A stretch of 64,000 nucleotides of DNA from Vogesella alkaliphila (GTDB lineage Bacteria > Pseudomonadota > Gammaproteobacteria > Burkholderiales > Chromobacteriaceae), in contig NZ_BMYW01000008.1 in the NCBI RefSeq assembly GCF_014652475.1, positions 90,277-154,276 of the forward strand. The letters run 5' to 3'. Below the pieces are notes generated by a model. That model saw only the letters and a program-made list of their open reading frames with translations, did no database searches and was not told the origin of the DNA. The position numbers and the translations under genes are program-made. Below, piece by piece: positions 46,807 through 55,818 of this stretch. Positions within the stretch are counted from its first letter, which is position 1; every line of letters starts with the position of its first letter.

Positions 46807-47500
46807 GAATCCCTCTCCAGAAAATAACGTGATCCTGCGCGCCGACGCGCTGGCGCGCCAGGTCGACTACCACGGTCAGACGCTGACCATCTTGCACCAA
46901 GCCAGCCTCAGTGTCGCCGCCGGCGAGAGCGTCGCCATCGTCGGCGCCTCCGGCAGCGGCAAATCCACGCTGCTTGCCATTCTGGCAGGGCTGGATCCGG
47001 CAAGTTCCGGCGAGGTGTGGCTGGACGGCCAGGCGCTGTCGGCGCTGGACGAGGACGGCCGCGCGCTGCTGCGCCGCGACAGGGTCGGCTTCGTGTTCCA
47101 GAACTTCCAGCTGATGCCGCAATTCACCGCGCTGGAAAACGTGATGCTGCCGCTGGAGCTGGCCGGGCGTAGCGATGCCCGCGCCGCCGCCAGCGCCATG
47201 CTGCAGCGCGTCGGCCTCGGCCACCGTCTCGATCACTACCCGCGTCACCTGTCCGGCGGCGAACAGCAGCGGGTGGCGCTGGCGCGGGCCTTCGTGGTGC
47301 GGCCAACCTTGCTGTTTGCCGACGAGCCGACCGGCAACCTCGATCCGGCCACCGGGCGGCAGGTGATCGAGCTGCTGTTCCAGCTCAACGCCGAGGCCGG
47401 CACCGCGCTGGTGCTGGTCACCCACGACACCGCGCTGGCGTCGCGCTGCGCCGCGGTCTACCGCCTCAACGACGGCCGCCTGCAGCGGGAGGCGACATGA
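46805..47500 (+). CDS. ybbA: ABC transporter ATP-binding protein (YbbA-like)
   Basis: A 231-residue ATPase of the LolD/MacB type. Walker A is GASGSGKST (near residue 50), the Q-loop FVFQNFQLMP, signature LSGGEQQRVALARA, Walker B LLFADEPTGNLD, and the H-loop VTHD. It pairs with the large FtsX-type permease downstream (4-nt overlap). The ATG at 46805 overlaps the tesA start on the other strand; a GTG at 46829 is an alternative, but neither has a strong ribosome-binding site. A reverse repeat copy lies at 47298-47307, just before Walker B. Confidence 0.92.
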   Translation: MNPSPENNVILRADALARQVDYHGQTLTILHQASLSVAAGESVAIVGASGSGKSTLLAILAGLDPASSGEVWLDGQALSALDEDGRALLRRDRVGFVFQNFQLMPQFTALENVMLPLELAGRSDARAAASAMLQRVGLGHRLDHYPRHLSGGEQQRVALARAFVVRPTLLFADEPTGNLDPATGRQVIELLFQLNAEAGTALVLVTHDTALASRCAAVYRLNDGRLQREAT

Positions 47501-49974
47501 GCCGGCTGTCGCTGCAGATGGGCTGGCGCCTGTTGCGGCGCGAGCTGCGCGCCGGCGAGCTGACGGTGCTGCTGCTGGCGCTGCTGGTGGCGGTGACGGC
47601 GATGAGCAGCGTCGCCTTCTTTTCCGACCGCATCGAGCAGGCGCTGACGCGGCAGGCCAGCCAGCTGTTGGCCGCCGACCTGGTGTCCAACGGCAACCGG
47701 CCGCCGCCGGACGCGTGGCGGCGGCATGCGGCGCAGCGCGGCCTGCAGCAGGCGGAGAGCGCCACCTTTCCGTCCATGGTGTTCGCCCGCGAGCAGGCGG
47801 TGCTGGCGACGCTGAAGGCGGTCACCGCCGGCTATCCGCTGCGCGGCGAGGTGCAGCTGCGCACGCCGCGGGGTGTGCAGGAGGGCCGGCTGGCGCCGGC
47901 GCCGGGCGAGCTGTGGGCCGATACGCGGCTGCTGCAGAAGCTGGGCCTGCGTCTGGGCGACAGCGTGCGCCTGGGCAACGTCAGCCTGCGCCTGAGCGCG
48001 GAGCTGCTGCGCGAGCCGGACGGCGCGATGGACCTGTACAACTTCATCCCGCGCGCGCTGTTCAACCACGCCGATCTGGCCGCCACCGGCCTGGTCCAGG
48101 ACGGCAGCCGCGTGCGCTACCGGCTGATGGTGGCCGGCGATGCCGCCAGCGTGGCCGGCTACCGCCAGTGGCTGGCGCCGCGGCTGGACCAGCGCACGCG
48201 GCTGGAGGATGTCGAGGAGGCGCGGCCGGAGGTGAGGTCGGCGCTGGAGCGGGCGCGGCGCTTTCTCGGCCTGACCGCGCTGCTGTCGGTGCTGCTGTCG
48301 GCGGCGGCGGTGGCGCTGGCGGTGCGCCGCTACCTGGCGCGGCACTGGCAGAGCGTGGCGGTGATGCGCGCGCTGGGGCAGACCGGCGGCGAGGTGGCGC
48401 TGGTGTGGGGCAGCCTGTTCCTGTGGCTGGCGCTGGTGGCCGGCGTGCTCGGCACCGTCGCCGGTTACGGCGTGCAGGCCGGCCTGCTGCGGTTGGCGCA
48501 GCAGTGGCTGGGCAGCGGCCTGCCGGCACCGGCGCTCGCCGCCTGGCTGAGCGGGCCGTTGTCGGCGCTGATCTTGCTGGCCGGTTTCGCGCTGCCGCCG
48601 CTGCTGGCGCTGCGCCGCATTCCGGCGCTGGCGGTGCTGCGCGCGGACATGCCGACCTCCGGCCGTTCGCTGCCGGCGCCGCTCTTGGCCGTCCTGGCCC
48701 TGCTCGGGCTGGCGGCGTGGCAGGTCGGCGACGGCACGCTGGCGCTGTGGCTGCTGGGCGGGCTGGCCGGCTTCTTGCTGGCGGTCGGCCTGCTGGCCTG
48801 GGGCGTGGTGCGCCTGCTGCGCCGCGTGCCGCTGTCCGGGGCCGTCGGCTGGCGCCACGGTGCGGCCAACCTTGCGCGCCGGCCGTGGCTGGCGGTGATC
48901 CAGATCGCGGCGCTGTCGGTGAGCCTGATGGCGCTGCTGACGCTGACCGTGGTGCGCGACGACCTGATCGGCGCCTGGCAGAAATCCTTGCCGGCCGACG
49001 CGCCGGACTCGTTCCTGATCAATCTGCAGGCGCCGCAGCAGGCGACACTGGACACGCTGTTCGCCAGGGTTGGCCGCAGCGCGCCGCAGGCGGCGCCGAT
49101 GACGCGGGCGCGGCTGCTGTCGATCAACGAGCGCGCGGTGAAGGGCAGCGACTACGCGGACGAGCGCGCGCAGCGGCTGGCCGAGCGCGAGTTCAACCTG
49201 TCGTGGCGCGCCGCGCCGCCGCCGGGCAACGGCTTCGCCGCCGGCAAGTGGTGGCCGGCGGGCAGCACGCAGCCGGCGTTCTCGGTGGAGCAGGGGCTGG
49301 CCGAGACGCTGGGCATCCGCATGGGCGACGTGCTGGCGTTCGACATCGCCGGCAAGCGCTGGCAGGCGCCGGTGACCAGCCTGCGCAAGGTGGCGTGGGA
49401 CAGCTTCCAGCCCAATTTCTTCGTCATCGCGCCGCAGGGCTGGATGGGCGGCGAGAGCGCCAGCTACATCACCAGCTACCGCGCGCCGGACAAGGACTTT
49501 AACAACCGGCTGGTGGCGGCGCTGCCCAATGTGACGGTGATCGACATCAGCGTCATCGTGCGCGAGGTGAAGGCGGTGATCGGGCGCCTGGCGCTGGCGG
49601 TGGAAACCATGTTCAGCCTGGCACTGGCCGCCGGGGTGCTGGTGCTGTGGGCGGCGCTGGCCGCCACCCGCGACGAGCGGCAGTTCGACGTCGCGCTGCT
49701 GCGCGCGCTGGGCGCCTCGCGGCAGCAGGTGCGCGCGGTGATCCTCGCCGAGCTGGCGTGGCTGGGCGGCCTGACCGGGCTCCTGGCCGGCATCGGCGCG
49801 ATGGCGATCGGCAGCCTGGTGGCGGTGCAGCTGTTCAACCTGCCGCTGGCGCCCAACCTGTGGCTGCCGCTGCTGGGCGCGCTGTGCGGCGGCGCGGTGG
49901 TCGGGCTTGCCGGCTGGCCGCTGCTGCGTAAAATCACGCGCACCCCGCCCACCGACATACTGCGCAACAGCTGA
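47497..49974 (+). CDS. ybbP: FtsX-like ABC transporter permease (YbbP-like)
   Basis: An 825-residue permease with two FtsX repeats and about ten membrane helices. There is one N-terminal TM (residues 20-40), a large periplasmic domain, TM bundles near 255-470, a second periplasmic domain, and a final three-helix FtsX unit (about 705-820). It works with the YbbA-like ATPase, probably on lipids or envelope components (inference by analogy with MacB/LolCDE types). Contains repeat copies at 48861-48870 (A-A-N-L) and 49069-49078, and a near-copy near 47666. Confidence 0.9.
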   Translation: MSRLSLQMGWRLLRRELRAGELTVLLLALLVAVTAMSSVAFFSDRIEQALTRQASQLLAADLVSNGNRPPPDAWRRHAAQRGLQQAESATFPSMVFAREQAVLATLKAVTAGYPLRGEVQLRTPRGVQEGRLAPAPGELWADTRLLQKLGLRLGDSVRLGNVSLRLSAELLREPDGAMDLYNFIPRALFNHADLAATGLVQDGSRVRYRLMVAGDAASVAGYRQWLAPRLDQRTRLEDVEEARPEVRSALERARRFLGLTALLSVLLSAAAVALAVRRYLARHWQSVAVMRALGQTGGEVALVWGSLFLWLALVAGVLGTVAGYGVQAGLLRLAQQWLGSGLPAPALAAWLSGPLSALILLAGFALPPLLALRRIPALAVLRADMPTSGRSLPAPLLAVLALLGLAAWQVGDGTLALWLLGGLAGFLLAVGLLAWGVVRLLRRVPLSGAVGWRHGAANLARRPWLAVIQIAALSVSLMALLTLTVVRDDLIGAWQKSLPADAPDSFLINLQAPQQATLDTLFARVGRSAPQAAPMTRARLLSINERAVKGSDYADERAQRLAEREFNLSWRAAPPPGNGFAAGKWWPAGSTQPAFSVEQGLAETLGIRMGDVLAFDIAGKRWQAPVTSLRKVAWDSFQPNFFVIAPQGWMGGESASYITSYRAPDKDFNNRLVAALPNVTVIDISVIVREVKAVIGRLALAVETMFSLALAAGVLVLWAALAATRDERQFDVALLRALGASRQQVRAVILAELAWLGGLTGLLAGIGAMAIGSLVAVQLFNLPLAPNLWLPLLGALCGGAVVGLAGWPLLRKITRTPPTDILRNS

Positions 49975-49990
49975 CACAGGAGTGAAGGAC

Positions 49991-50548
49991 ATGGATGCAA
50001 TGGTATTGGCGTCTATCGCCAAGTGGCCGAACGTGCCGGCCGTGTTCGGCTGGCTGCGGCTGGACGCACGCGGCCAGTGGTGGCTGCGCGAGGCGCGGCT
50101 GGACCAGGCCGCGATCGTGGATTTCTTCCGCCGCAACTACGCGCGCGACGGCGACGGCCGCTACTACGTGCAGAACGGCCCGCAAAAGGTCTACGTCGCG
50201 CTCGACGCCGCGCCCTACGTGGCGCGCCGCGGCGCGGCCGGCTGGTACTGGTTGCCAGACATCGACCCCGGCACGCCGCGGCTGGCGCTGCTGGACGAGG
50301 GCGGGCGGCTGTTTGTCGAGGCCGGCGGCGAGCTGGCGGTGGTGGACGACCGCGAGCTGCTGGCGCTGAGCGAAGCGATACAGCGCAGTGCCGACGGCCA
50401 GCCGCCGACGGCGGCCGACTGGGCTGCGTGGCAGCAGGGCAGGCTGGCGCTGCAGCTGGGTCTGGCCGAAGGCAGCCTGCCGCTGCGGCCGCTGGCCGCC
50501 GCCGACGTGTCGCGGCGCTACGGTGTGGTGCTGTCGCCGCAGCCCTGA
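49991..50548 (+). CDS. DUF2946 family protein
   Basis: A 185-residue soluble protein matching DUF2946, a family common in Betaproteobacteria with no known function. It opens MVLASIAKWPNVPAVFGWLRLDARGQWWL and continues NYARDGDGRYYVQNGPQKVYV, then RRYGVVLSPQP at the end. GAAGG ribosome-binding site; 16 bp after the permease gene, so likely in the same transcript. Confidence 0.85.
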   Translation: MDAMVLASIAKWPNVPAVFGWLRLDARGQWWLREARLDQAAIVDFFRRNYARDGDGRYYVQNGPQKVYVALDAAPYVARRGAAGWYWLPDIDPGTPRLALLDEGGRLFVEAGGELAVVDDRELLALSEAIQRSADGQPPTAADWAAWQQGRLALQLGLAEGSLPLRPLAAADVSRRYGVVLSPQP

Positions 50549-50670
50549 ACGGGGTGCCGCTTTGGCGCAAAAGGCGGCCGGCGTGCGTGGTATCATCGCG
50601 CGTCCGGCGCCAGCGCGCCCTTTTACCCGGCGCCCGCGCCTCTTTGATTACCTGAGTTGATGAAGTCCGT

Positions 50671-51660
50671 ATGCACCGATTGATAGGCCGTATCCTTGCC
50701 GCGTTCGCGCTGCTGTTTGCCCTGTGGCTGGCCTGGGTGGTCGCCGTCCCGGTCAGCCCGCCCGGCTCGCCCTACACCGTCAGCGTCGCCCCCAACCGCA
50801 CCATGGGCCAGCTGGCGCGCACGCTGGAAGAGGACGGCGCCATCCGCAACCGCTGGGTGATGGTGGCGATCTCGCGCATGATGGGCAGCGACCGCAAGCT
50901 CAGGGCCGGGCTGTACCAGTTCTCCGGCGCCACCGCGCTGTGGCAGTACCTGTCGCGCTTCAACGACGGCCACCCGGACCAGGCTAGCGTCACCATCATC
51001 GAGGGCTGGACCCTGCGCCAGTTCCGCGCCGCCCTGCTGGGCGAGGAAGACCTGCGCCAGGACAGCGCCGGCTGGAGCGAGCAGCGGCTGCTGGCCGAGC
51101 TGGGCATCGCCGAGGGCAGCGGCGAAGGGCTGTTCTTCCCCAGCACCTACTACTACCTGCCCGGCAGCAGCGACGTGGAATTGCTGCGCCGAGCCAACCA
51201 GACGCTGATGCAGCAGCTGCAGACGGTGTGGGAGTCGCGCGCCGCCGACCTGCCGTACCAGACCCCGTACCAGCTGCTGACCATGGCCAGCCTGATCGAG
51301 AAGGAAACCGCGCGCGAGGAAGACCGCAGCATGGTGGCCAGCGTGTTCGTCAACCGCCTGCGCATCGGCATGCGGCTGCAGACCGATCCGGCGGTGATCT
51401 ACGGCATGGGCGAGCGCTACCGCGGCCGCATCGGCAAGGACGCGCTGCGCCGCGACACGCCGTACAACACCTATACCCGCGCCGGGCTGACGCCGACACC
51501 GATCGCGCTGGTCAGCCGCGCGGCACTGGACGCCGCCGCACACCCGGCCCCTAGCCGCGCGCTGTACTTCGTGTCGCGCGGTGACGGCAGCACCCAATTC
51601 TCCGAAACACTGGACGAGCACAACGCGGCCGTCCGCCAATACATCCTGAAGAAAGGTTGA
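50671..51660 (+). CDS. mltG: Endolytic peptidoglycan transglycosylase MltG
   Basis: Cleaves nascent glycan strands and sets their length. The 329-residue protein has a single N-terminal TM helix (residues 8-27), a LysM-like subdomain and the YceG catalytic domain. The catalytic Glu is E210 in MASLIEKETA, followed by VFVNRLRIGMRLQTDPAVIYG and NTYTRAGLTPTPI. It begins the mltG-tmk-holB-pilZ-tatD cluster. Confidence 0.96.
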   Translation: MHRLIGRILAAFALLFALWLAWVVAVPVSPPGSPYTVSVAPNRTMGQLARTLEEDGAIRNRWVMVAISRMMGSDRKLRAGLYQFSGATALWQYLSRFNDGHPDQASVTIIEGWTLRQFRAALLGEEDLRQDSAGWSEQRLLAELGIAEGSGEGLFFPSTYYYLPGSSDVELLRRANQTLMQQLQTVWESRAADLPYQTPYQLLTMASLIEKETAREEDRSMVASVFVNRLRIGMRLQTDPAVIYGMGERYRGRIGKDALRRDTPYNTYTRAGLTPTPIALVSRAALDAAAHPAPSRALYFVSRGDGSTQFSETLDEHNAAVRQYILKKG

Positions 51661-51662
51661 TG

Positions 51663-52289
51663 ATGCCCAGAGCGCGCTTCATTACGCTGGAGGGGCTCGA
51701 CGGGGCCGGCAAGACCACGCACCTGGCCTTCATCCGCGACTGGCTGGCTGCGGCCAACGTTGACACCGTGTTCACCCGCGAGCCGGGCGGCACGCCGCTG
51801 GGCGAGAAGCTGCGCGAGCTGCTGCTCGACGTCGACACCGAGGCCACGCTGGATACCGAAACCCTGCTGATGTTCGCCAGCCGCCAGGAGCTGCTGTCGT
51901 CGGTGATCCGCCCGGCGCTGGCGATGGGGCGCTGGGTGGTCAGCGACCGCTTTACCGACGCCACCTTCGCCTACCAGGGCGGTGGCCGCGGCGTGCCGGC
52001 CAAGCGCATCGCGCAGCTGGAAGAGTGGGTGCAGCAGGGCCTGCAGCCGGACCTGACCATCCTGCTCGACGTGCCGCTGCAGGTCTCGCAGCAGCGCCTG
52101 AGCCAGACGCGGCTGCCGGACCGTTTCGAGCGCGAGCGCGAGGACTTCCACCAGCGCGTGCGTGACAGCTACCTCGCCCGCGCCGCCGCCTACCCGCAGC
52201 GTTTCTTCGTGGTCGACGCCAGCGGCGACCTCGCCGCCATCCAGCAGCAGCTGGCCGGCCGGCTGGCCGAACTGAAGGCGCAAGCCTGA
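51663..52289 (+). CDS. tmk: Thymidylate kinase
   Basis: Phosphorylates dTMP to dTDP. The 208-residue enzyme has P-loop GLDGAGKTT (residues 11-19), the DR-x motif SDRFTDATFAYQGGGRG and a LID region with arginines (RFEREREDFHQRV). ATG 51663 has GAAAGG at 6 nt and was preferred to 51660. It overlaps the holB start by one base (TGATG). A reverse repeat copy at 51749-51758 encodes A-A-A-N-V. Confidence 0.97.
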   Translation: MPRARFITLEGLDGAGKTTHLAFIRDWLAAANVDTVFTREPGGTPLGEKLRELLLDVDTEATLDTETLLMFASRQELLSSVIRPALAMGRWVVSDRFTDATFAYQGGGRGVPAKRIAQLEEWVQQGLQPDLTILLDVPLQVSQQRLSQTRLPDRFEREREDFHQRVRDSYLARAAAYPQRFFVVDASGDLAAIQQQLAGRLAELKAQA

Positions 52290-53296
52290 TGCGCTACCCG
52301 TGGCAAGCCGGCGACTGGCAAAGGTTGGCCGCCAACTTCGAGCGCCTGCCCAACGCCTGGCTGCTCAGCGGCCCGGCCGGCATCGGCAAGCGCGAGTTCG
52401 CGCAGGAAGTGGCGCGCGCGCTGCTGTGCGAGGCGCCGCAGGCCGACCACTGCGCCTGCGGCCAGTGCCAGGCCTGCCACTGGTTTGCCGCCGGCAACCA
52501 TCCCGACCTGCGCGTGCTGACGCCGCACGGCGACGACGAGGAGGCGGAAGAGGGCAAGGAAGCCAAGGCGCCGAAACGCAAGCTGCCGGTCATCAAGATC
52601 GACGGCGTGCGTAGCGTGATCGACTTCGCCCACCTCAGCGCCCACCGCGGCGGACGGCGGGTGGTGATCGTGGAACCGGCGGAAGCGCTGAACCCGGCCG
52701 CCGCCAACGCGCTGCTGAAAGTGCTGGAAGAACCGCCGGCCGAGGTGGTGTTCCTGCTGGTGTCCGATGCGCCGCAGCGCCTGCTGCCGACCATCAAGAG
52801 CCGCTGCCGCCAGTTCCCGCTCAGCCTGCCGTCGCCGGCACAGGCGCTGGCGTGGGTGCACGAGCAGGGCGTCGAGGACGCCGAGGCCGAGCTGGCGTTT
52901 CACGGCGGCATGCCGCTGTTCGAGCACGACGCGGCGGAGGCGGCGCTGCGCAAGCAGTTCGTGGCAGGGCTGACCGAGTGCAGCATGGGCAGCGTGCTGA
53001 GCCTCGCCGACGCCGTCGACAAGCAGAAGCTGGCGCTGGAGCTGCCGCTGCGCTGGCTGGGCAAATGGCTGCACGACCTGGCCGCGCTGCGCCTCGGTGG
53101 CGCGGTGCGCTACTTCCCGGCGCAGCAGACGGCGATGCAGCGCCTGCTGCCACGGCTGAACATCCATGCTTTAATGGATTGCCAGCGCGAACTGACGGCG
53201 CTGGCGCCGTACGGCCAGCACACCCTGGTGACAAGGCTGCAACTGGAAGCCCTGTTGATGAACTACCTGAAAGCCTTTGCCGGCAAGCCAACCTGA
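52289..53296 (+). CDS. holB: DNA polymerase III subunit delta'
   Basis: Stator subunit of the clamp loader. At 335 residues it has the degenerate P-loop GPAGIGKRE, a zinc module with four cysteines (CACGQCQACHW), the ALLKVLEEPP and LVSDAPQRLLPTIKSRC (SRC motif) segments, then the C-terminal collar domain. A charged insert (DDEEAEEGKEAKAPKRK) lies after the zinc module. A near-copy of the repeat at 52319-52330 encodes R-L-A-A-N. Confidence 0.95.
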   Translation: MRYPWQAGDWQRLAANFERLPNAWLLSGPAGIGKREFAQEVARALLCEAPQADHCACGQCQACHWFAAGNHPDLRVLTPHGDDEEAEEGKEAKAPKRKLPVIKIDGVRSVIDFAHLSAHRGGRRVVIVEPAEALNPAAANALLKVLEEPPAEVVFLLVSDAPQRLLPTIKSRCRQFPLSLPSPAQALAWVHEQGVEDAEAELAFHGGMPLFEHDAAEAALRKQFVAGLTECSMGSVLSLADAVDKQKLALELPLRWLGKWLHDLAALRLGGAVRYFPAQQTAMQRLLPRLNIHALMDCQRELTALAPYGQHTLVTRLQLEALLMNYLKAFAGKPT

Positions 53297-53308
53297 CACA
53301 GGACCAGC

Positions 53309-53680
53309 ATGGATAACGCAGTCGAGATCAAGCCCGACGCCAGCCGCCCCGGCGTGCTGTCGCTGTCGATCAAGGAGCGCAGTGCGCTGTACGCGGCCTA
53401 CATGCCCTTCCTGCGCAACGGCGGCATCTTCGTGCCGACCAATCGCGACTACAACCTCGGCGACGAGGTGTTCCTGTTGCTGACGCTGCTGGACGACACC
53501 CAGAAGCTGGCGATCCCCGGCAAGGTAGCGTGGCTCACCCCCGCCGGCGCCAACAACAACCGTAACCAGGGCATCGGCATCGAATTCGGCGCCGACGAAA
53601 CCTGCAAGCAGGCGCGGCTGAAGATCGAGAGCCTGCTCGGCGGCGCGCTGAACTCGACGCGGCCGACGCATACCATGTGA
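53309..53680 (+). CDS. pilZ: PilZ domain protein (type IV pilus)
   Basis: A 123-residue PilZ domain protein of the type IV pilus assembly group. It lacks the R-x-x-x-R c-di-GMP motif of canonical PilZ domains, as does Pseudomonas PilZ. It has LSLSIKERSALYAAYMPFLRNGGIFVPT and GKVAWLTPAG. Its location after tmk-holB is the same as in Pseudomonas and Neisseria. It shows that the organism probably makes type IV pili, which matters for the repeat motif because pili mediate DNA uptake. Confidence 0.94.
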   Translation: MDNAVEIKPDASRPGVLSLSIKERSALYAAYMPFLRNGGIFVPTNRDYNLGDEVFLLLTLLDDTQKLAIPGKVAWLTPAGANNNRNQGIGIEFGADETCKQARLKIESLLGGALNSTRPTHTM

Positions 53681-53744
53681 CACAAAGGCGCAGGCGGGCA
53701 TTCCCTGTCCACAGCCGATCTTCTACAATTTACCTAGTCAAATG

Positions 53745-53773
53745 TTGCGGCCAACGTTGGCCGCAATTTTTTT
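53745..53773. repeat. 22-bp perfect palindrome of the repeat with T tract, between pilZ and tatD
   Basis: TTGCGGCCAAC abuts GTTGGCCGCAA (53745-53766), outward-facing order compared with the carB and cysDN palindromes, followed by T7 (53767-53773). It looks like a Rho-independent terminator and lies just 12 bp before the tatD start, on the path of the operon. Confidence 0.85.
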
Positions 53774-53784
53774 GGAAGCCTATC

Positions 53785-54570
53785 ATGCTGGTCGATTCGC
53801 ACTGCCATATCAATTTCCCCGACCTTGCTGCGCGCATGCCGGAAGTGCTGGCCAATATGGCCGCCAACGGCGTGAGCCACGCGATGGTGATCGGCGTCAG
53901 CCGGCCGAAGTATCCGGAGGTGCTGGCGCTGGCCGAGGCGCACGCCAACCTGTTCGCCACCGTCGGCATCCACCCGGATGACCCGGAGGCCGAGGAATTC
54001 AGCGAGGACGAGCTGGTGGCGCACGCGGCGCACCCGAAGGTGGTCGGCATCGGCGAGACCGGCCTCGACTACCACTGGTGTCAGGGCGATCTGGCCTGGC
54101 AGCACGAGCGCTTCGCGGTGCACATCCGCGCCGCGCGCCGCGCCGGCCTGCCGCTGGTGATCCACACCCGTTCTTCCGCCGCCGATACCGTGCGCATGAT
54201 GCGCGAGCATGGTGCCGATCAGGCCGGCGGCGTGATGCACTGCTTCACCGAGGACTGGGCAACCGCCCGCGCCGCGCTGGATCTGGGCTTCCATATTTCG
54301 CTGTCCGGCATCGTCACCTTCAAGAACGCGGCGGTGGTGAAGGAGGTGGCGCAGAAGGTGCCGCTGGACCGCCTGCTGGTGGAAACCGACTCGCCGTACC
54401 TGGCGCCGGTGCCGTTCCGCGGCAAGACCAACGAGCCGGCCTACGTCAAGCACGTGGCAGAGCACATCGCCGAGCTGCGCGGCCTGTCGTTCGAGGCGGT
54501 GGCGGCGGCCACCAGCGACAACTACTTCCGCCTGTTCAGCAAGGCGCAGCGCGTCGCGGGGCAGGGCTGA
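53785..54570 (+). CDS. tatD: TatD family metal-dependent hydrolase
   Basis: A 261-residue TIM-barrel hydrolase of the TatD DNase family. Metal ligands are visible: DSHCHINF (two His) at the start, GIGETGLDYHW, VIHTRSS, and the late VETDSPYLAP Asp. GGAAG ribosome-binding site; the start at 53785 is at the family N-terminus. Role: DNA 3'-5' exonuclease or RNA processing in characterised members. Follows pilZ behind the repeat palindrome. Confidence 0.94.
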   Translation: MLVDSHCHINFPDLAARMPEVLANMAANGVSHAMVIGVSRPKYPEVLALAEAHANLFATVGIHPDDPEAEEFSEDELVAHAAHPKVVGIGETGLDYHWCQGDLAWQHERFAVHIRAARRAGLPLVIHTRSSAADTVRMMREHGADQAGGVMHCFTEDWATARAALDLGFHISLSGIVTFKNAAVVKEVAQKVPLDRLLVETDSPYLAPVPFRGKTNEPAYVKHVAEHIAELRGLSFEAVAAATSDNYFRLFSKAQRVAGQG

Positions 54571-54580
54571 GGGGATGGCG

Positions 54581-55348
54581 ATGAGCAAGCTGCAGTGGAC
54601 AGTACTCGGTTGCGGCTCCAGCAGCGGCACGCCGGCCATCGGCTGTGAGTGCGCGACCTGCCGCTCCGACGATGCACGCAACCGGCGCAGCCGTTGCTCC
54701 GCCTATGTGCGCATCGGCGACGCCGGCATCCTGATCGACACCTCGCCGGACCTGCGCCAGCAGGCGCTGCGCGAGGGCATCAGTCGCGTCGACGCCGTGC
54801 TCTACACCCATCCGCACGCGGACCACCTCAACGGCATCGACGACCTGCGCGCCTTCTGCTACGTGAAGAAGGGGCCGATCACGCTGTACGGCAACGCCTT
54901 CACGCTCGACAACATCCGCCGCCGCTTCGATTACGCGCTGGCGCCGCCGTCGCCGGTGTGGGACAAGCCGGTGCTGCACACCGAGCTGGTGTCGGCGCCG
55001 CTGAGCATCAACGGCGTGACGGTGACGCCGATCCCGCTGCAGCACGGCGCCTGGCCCTGTCTGGGCTGGCGCATCGGCGATGTGGCGTGGCTGACCGACC
55101 TGTCCGACATTCCCGAAGCCAGCCTGCCGCTACTGCAGGGCCTGGACACGCTGTTCCTCGACTGCCTGCGGCCGGAGCCCTACCCTTCGCACCTGCATCT
55201 GGCGGCGTCGCTGGCGTGGGCGCAAAGCCTGGCCGCAAGGCAGACCTTCCTGATCCACATGACGCACCAGCTGGAATACCGGGCGCTGTCGGCGCAGTGT
55301 CCGCCGGGGGTGGCGGTGGCGTACGATGGCCTGCAACTGACTTTTTAA
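54581..55348 (+). CDS. MBL-fold metallohydrolase (PhnP-like)
   Basis: A 255-residue metallo-beta-lactamase-fold protein resembling PhnP-type phosphodiesterases. It has the metal motif THPHADHLNG (H-x-H-x-D-H), the early LGCGSSSGTPAIGC-x-C-x-x-C segment (extra structural Zn ligands in PhnP), WLTDLSDIPE and the C-terminal IHMTHQ. ATG 54581 was chosen because GAGGGG is 7 nt upstream. Without a phn locus here the cyclic-phosphate role is inferred only. It follows tatD by 10 bp. Confidence 0.88.
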   Translation: MSKLQWTVLGCGSSSGTPAIGCECATCRSDDARNRRSRCSAYVRIGDAGILIDTSPDLRQQALREGISRVDAVLYTHPHADHLNGIDDLRAFCYVKKGPITLYGNAFTLDNIRRRFDYALAPPSPVWDKPVLHTELVSAPLSINGVTVTPIPLQHGAWPCLGWRIGDVAWLTDLSDIPEASLPLLQGLDTLFLDCLRPEPYPSHLHLAASLAWAQSLAARQTFLIHMTHQLEYRALSAQCPPGVAVAYDGLQLTF

Positions 55349-55361
55349 GAGCTGACAAACA

Positions 55362-55712
55362 ATGAGCATGCTGATTCTGGGGCTGGTCGCGCTGATCGGT
55401 CTGGTGTTTTCCGTCGCCGTGGTGGTGTTCTACCTCGGTTGCCTGGGCGCGACGATGGCGGCCTTCAACCACGGCCGCATCGTGTGGGGCTCGCTGACCT
55501 TCTTCCTGCCGCCGCTGTCCTTCCTGTTCGCGCTGCGGCACCGTGCCGAGGCGGACTGGTCGTTCGGCTTCATCTGGAAGGGCGGGCTGGTGGTGCTGCT
55601 GATCGTCGGCGGCGTCTGGCTCGGCATGCAGCTGCTGCCGGAGCACGCGGCGCAGGGCGCCAGCGCGATGGGCAAGCTGCTGCCGCAACCGGCCGGCCCG
55701 GTCGCGCAGTAA
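55362..55712 (+). CDS. Small membrane protein, unknown function
   Basis: A 116-residue protein with about three hydrophobic segments (residues 4-24, 45-60 and 70-90) and a soluble Ala/Pro-rich tail. I do not recognise a family. It starts 13 bp after the MBL gene, so it is likely the last gene of the mltG-tatD transcript. It is followed by a cluster of repeat copies. Confidence 0.7.
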   Translation: MSMLILGLVALIGLVFSVAVVVFYLGCLGATMAAFNHGRIVWGSLTFFLPPLSFLFALRHRAEADWSFGFIWKGGLVVLLIVGGVWLGMQLLPEHAAQGASAMGKLLPQPAGPVAQ

Positions 55713-55750
55713 GCAGGGCGCGGCGCACGGCTGCGCCGTGTAATCCGTCA

Positions 55751-55796
55751 ACAGTTGGCCGCACCGCCTGTCCGAAGGCGTGCGGCCAACCTTGCT
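55751..55796. repeat. Inverted pair of GTTGGCCGCA repeats between the membrane protein gene and argP
   Basis: AGTTGGCCGCAC (10-mer 55754-55763) and GTGCGGCCAACCTT (55781-55790) are 17 bp apart and could form a stem between two convergent genes. A third copy at 55832-55841 lies in the last codons of argP, making three copies in 90 bp. Confidence 0.85.
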
Positions 55797-55818
55797 TCGG
55801 GCGGCTTGCCAGTCCGCT

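Noticed and set aside
47458..50136. Open frame of 892 codons on the minus strand opposite the YbbP-like permease
   Set aside because: Low-complexity Arg/Gln/His-rich translation, no ribosome-binding site; antisense shadow of ybbP.
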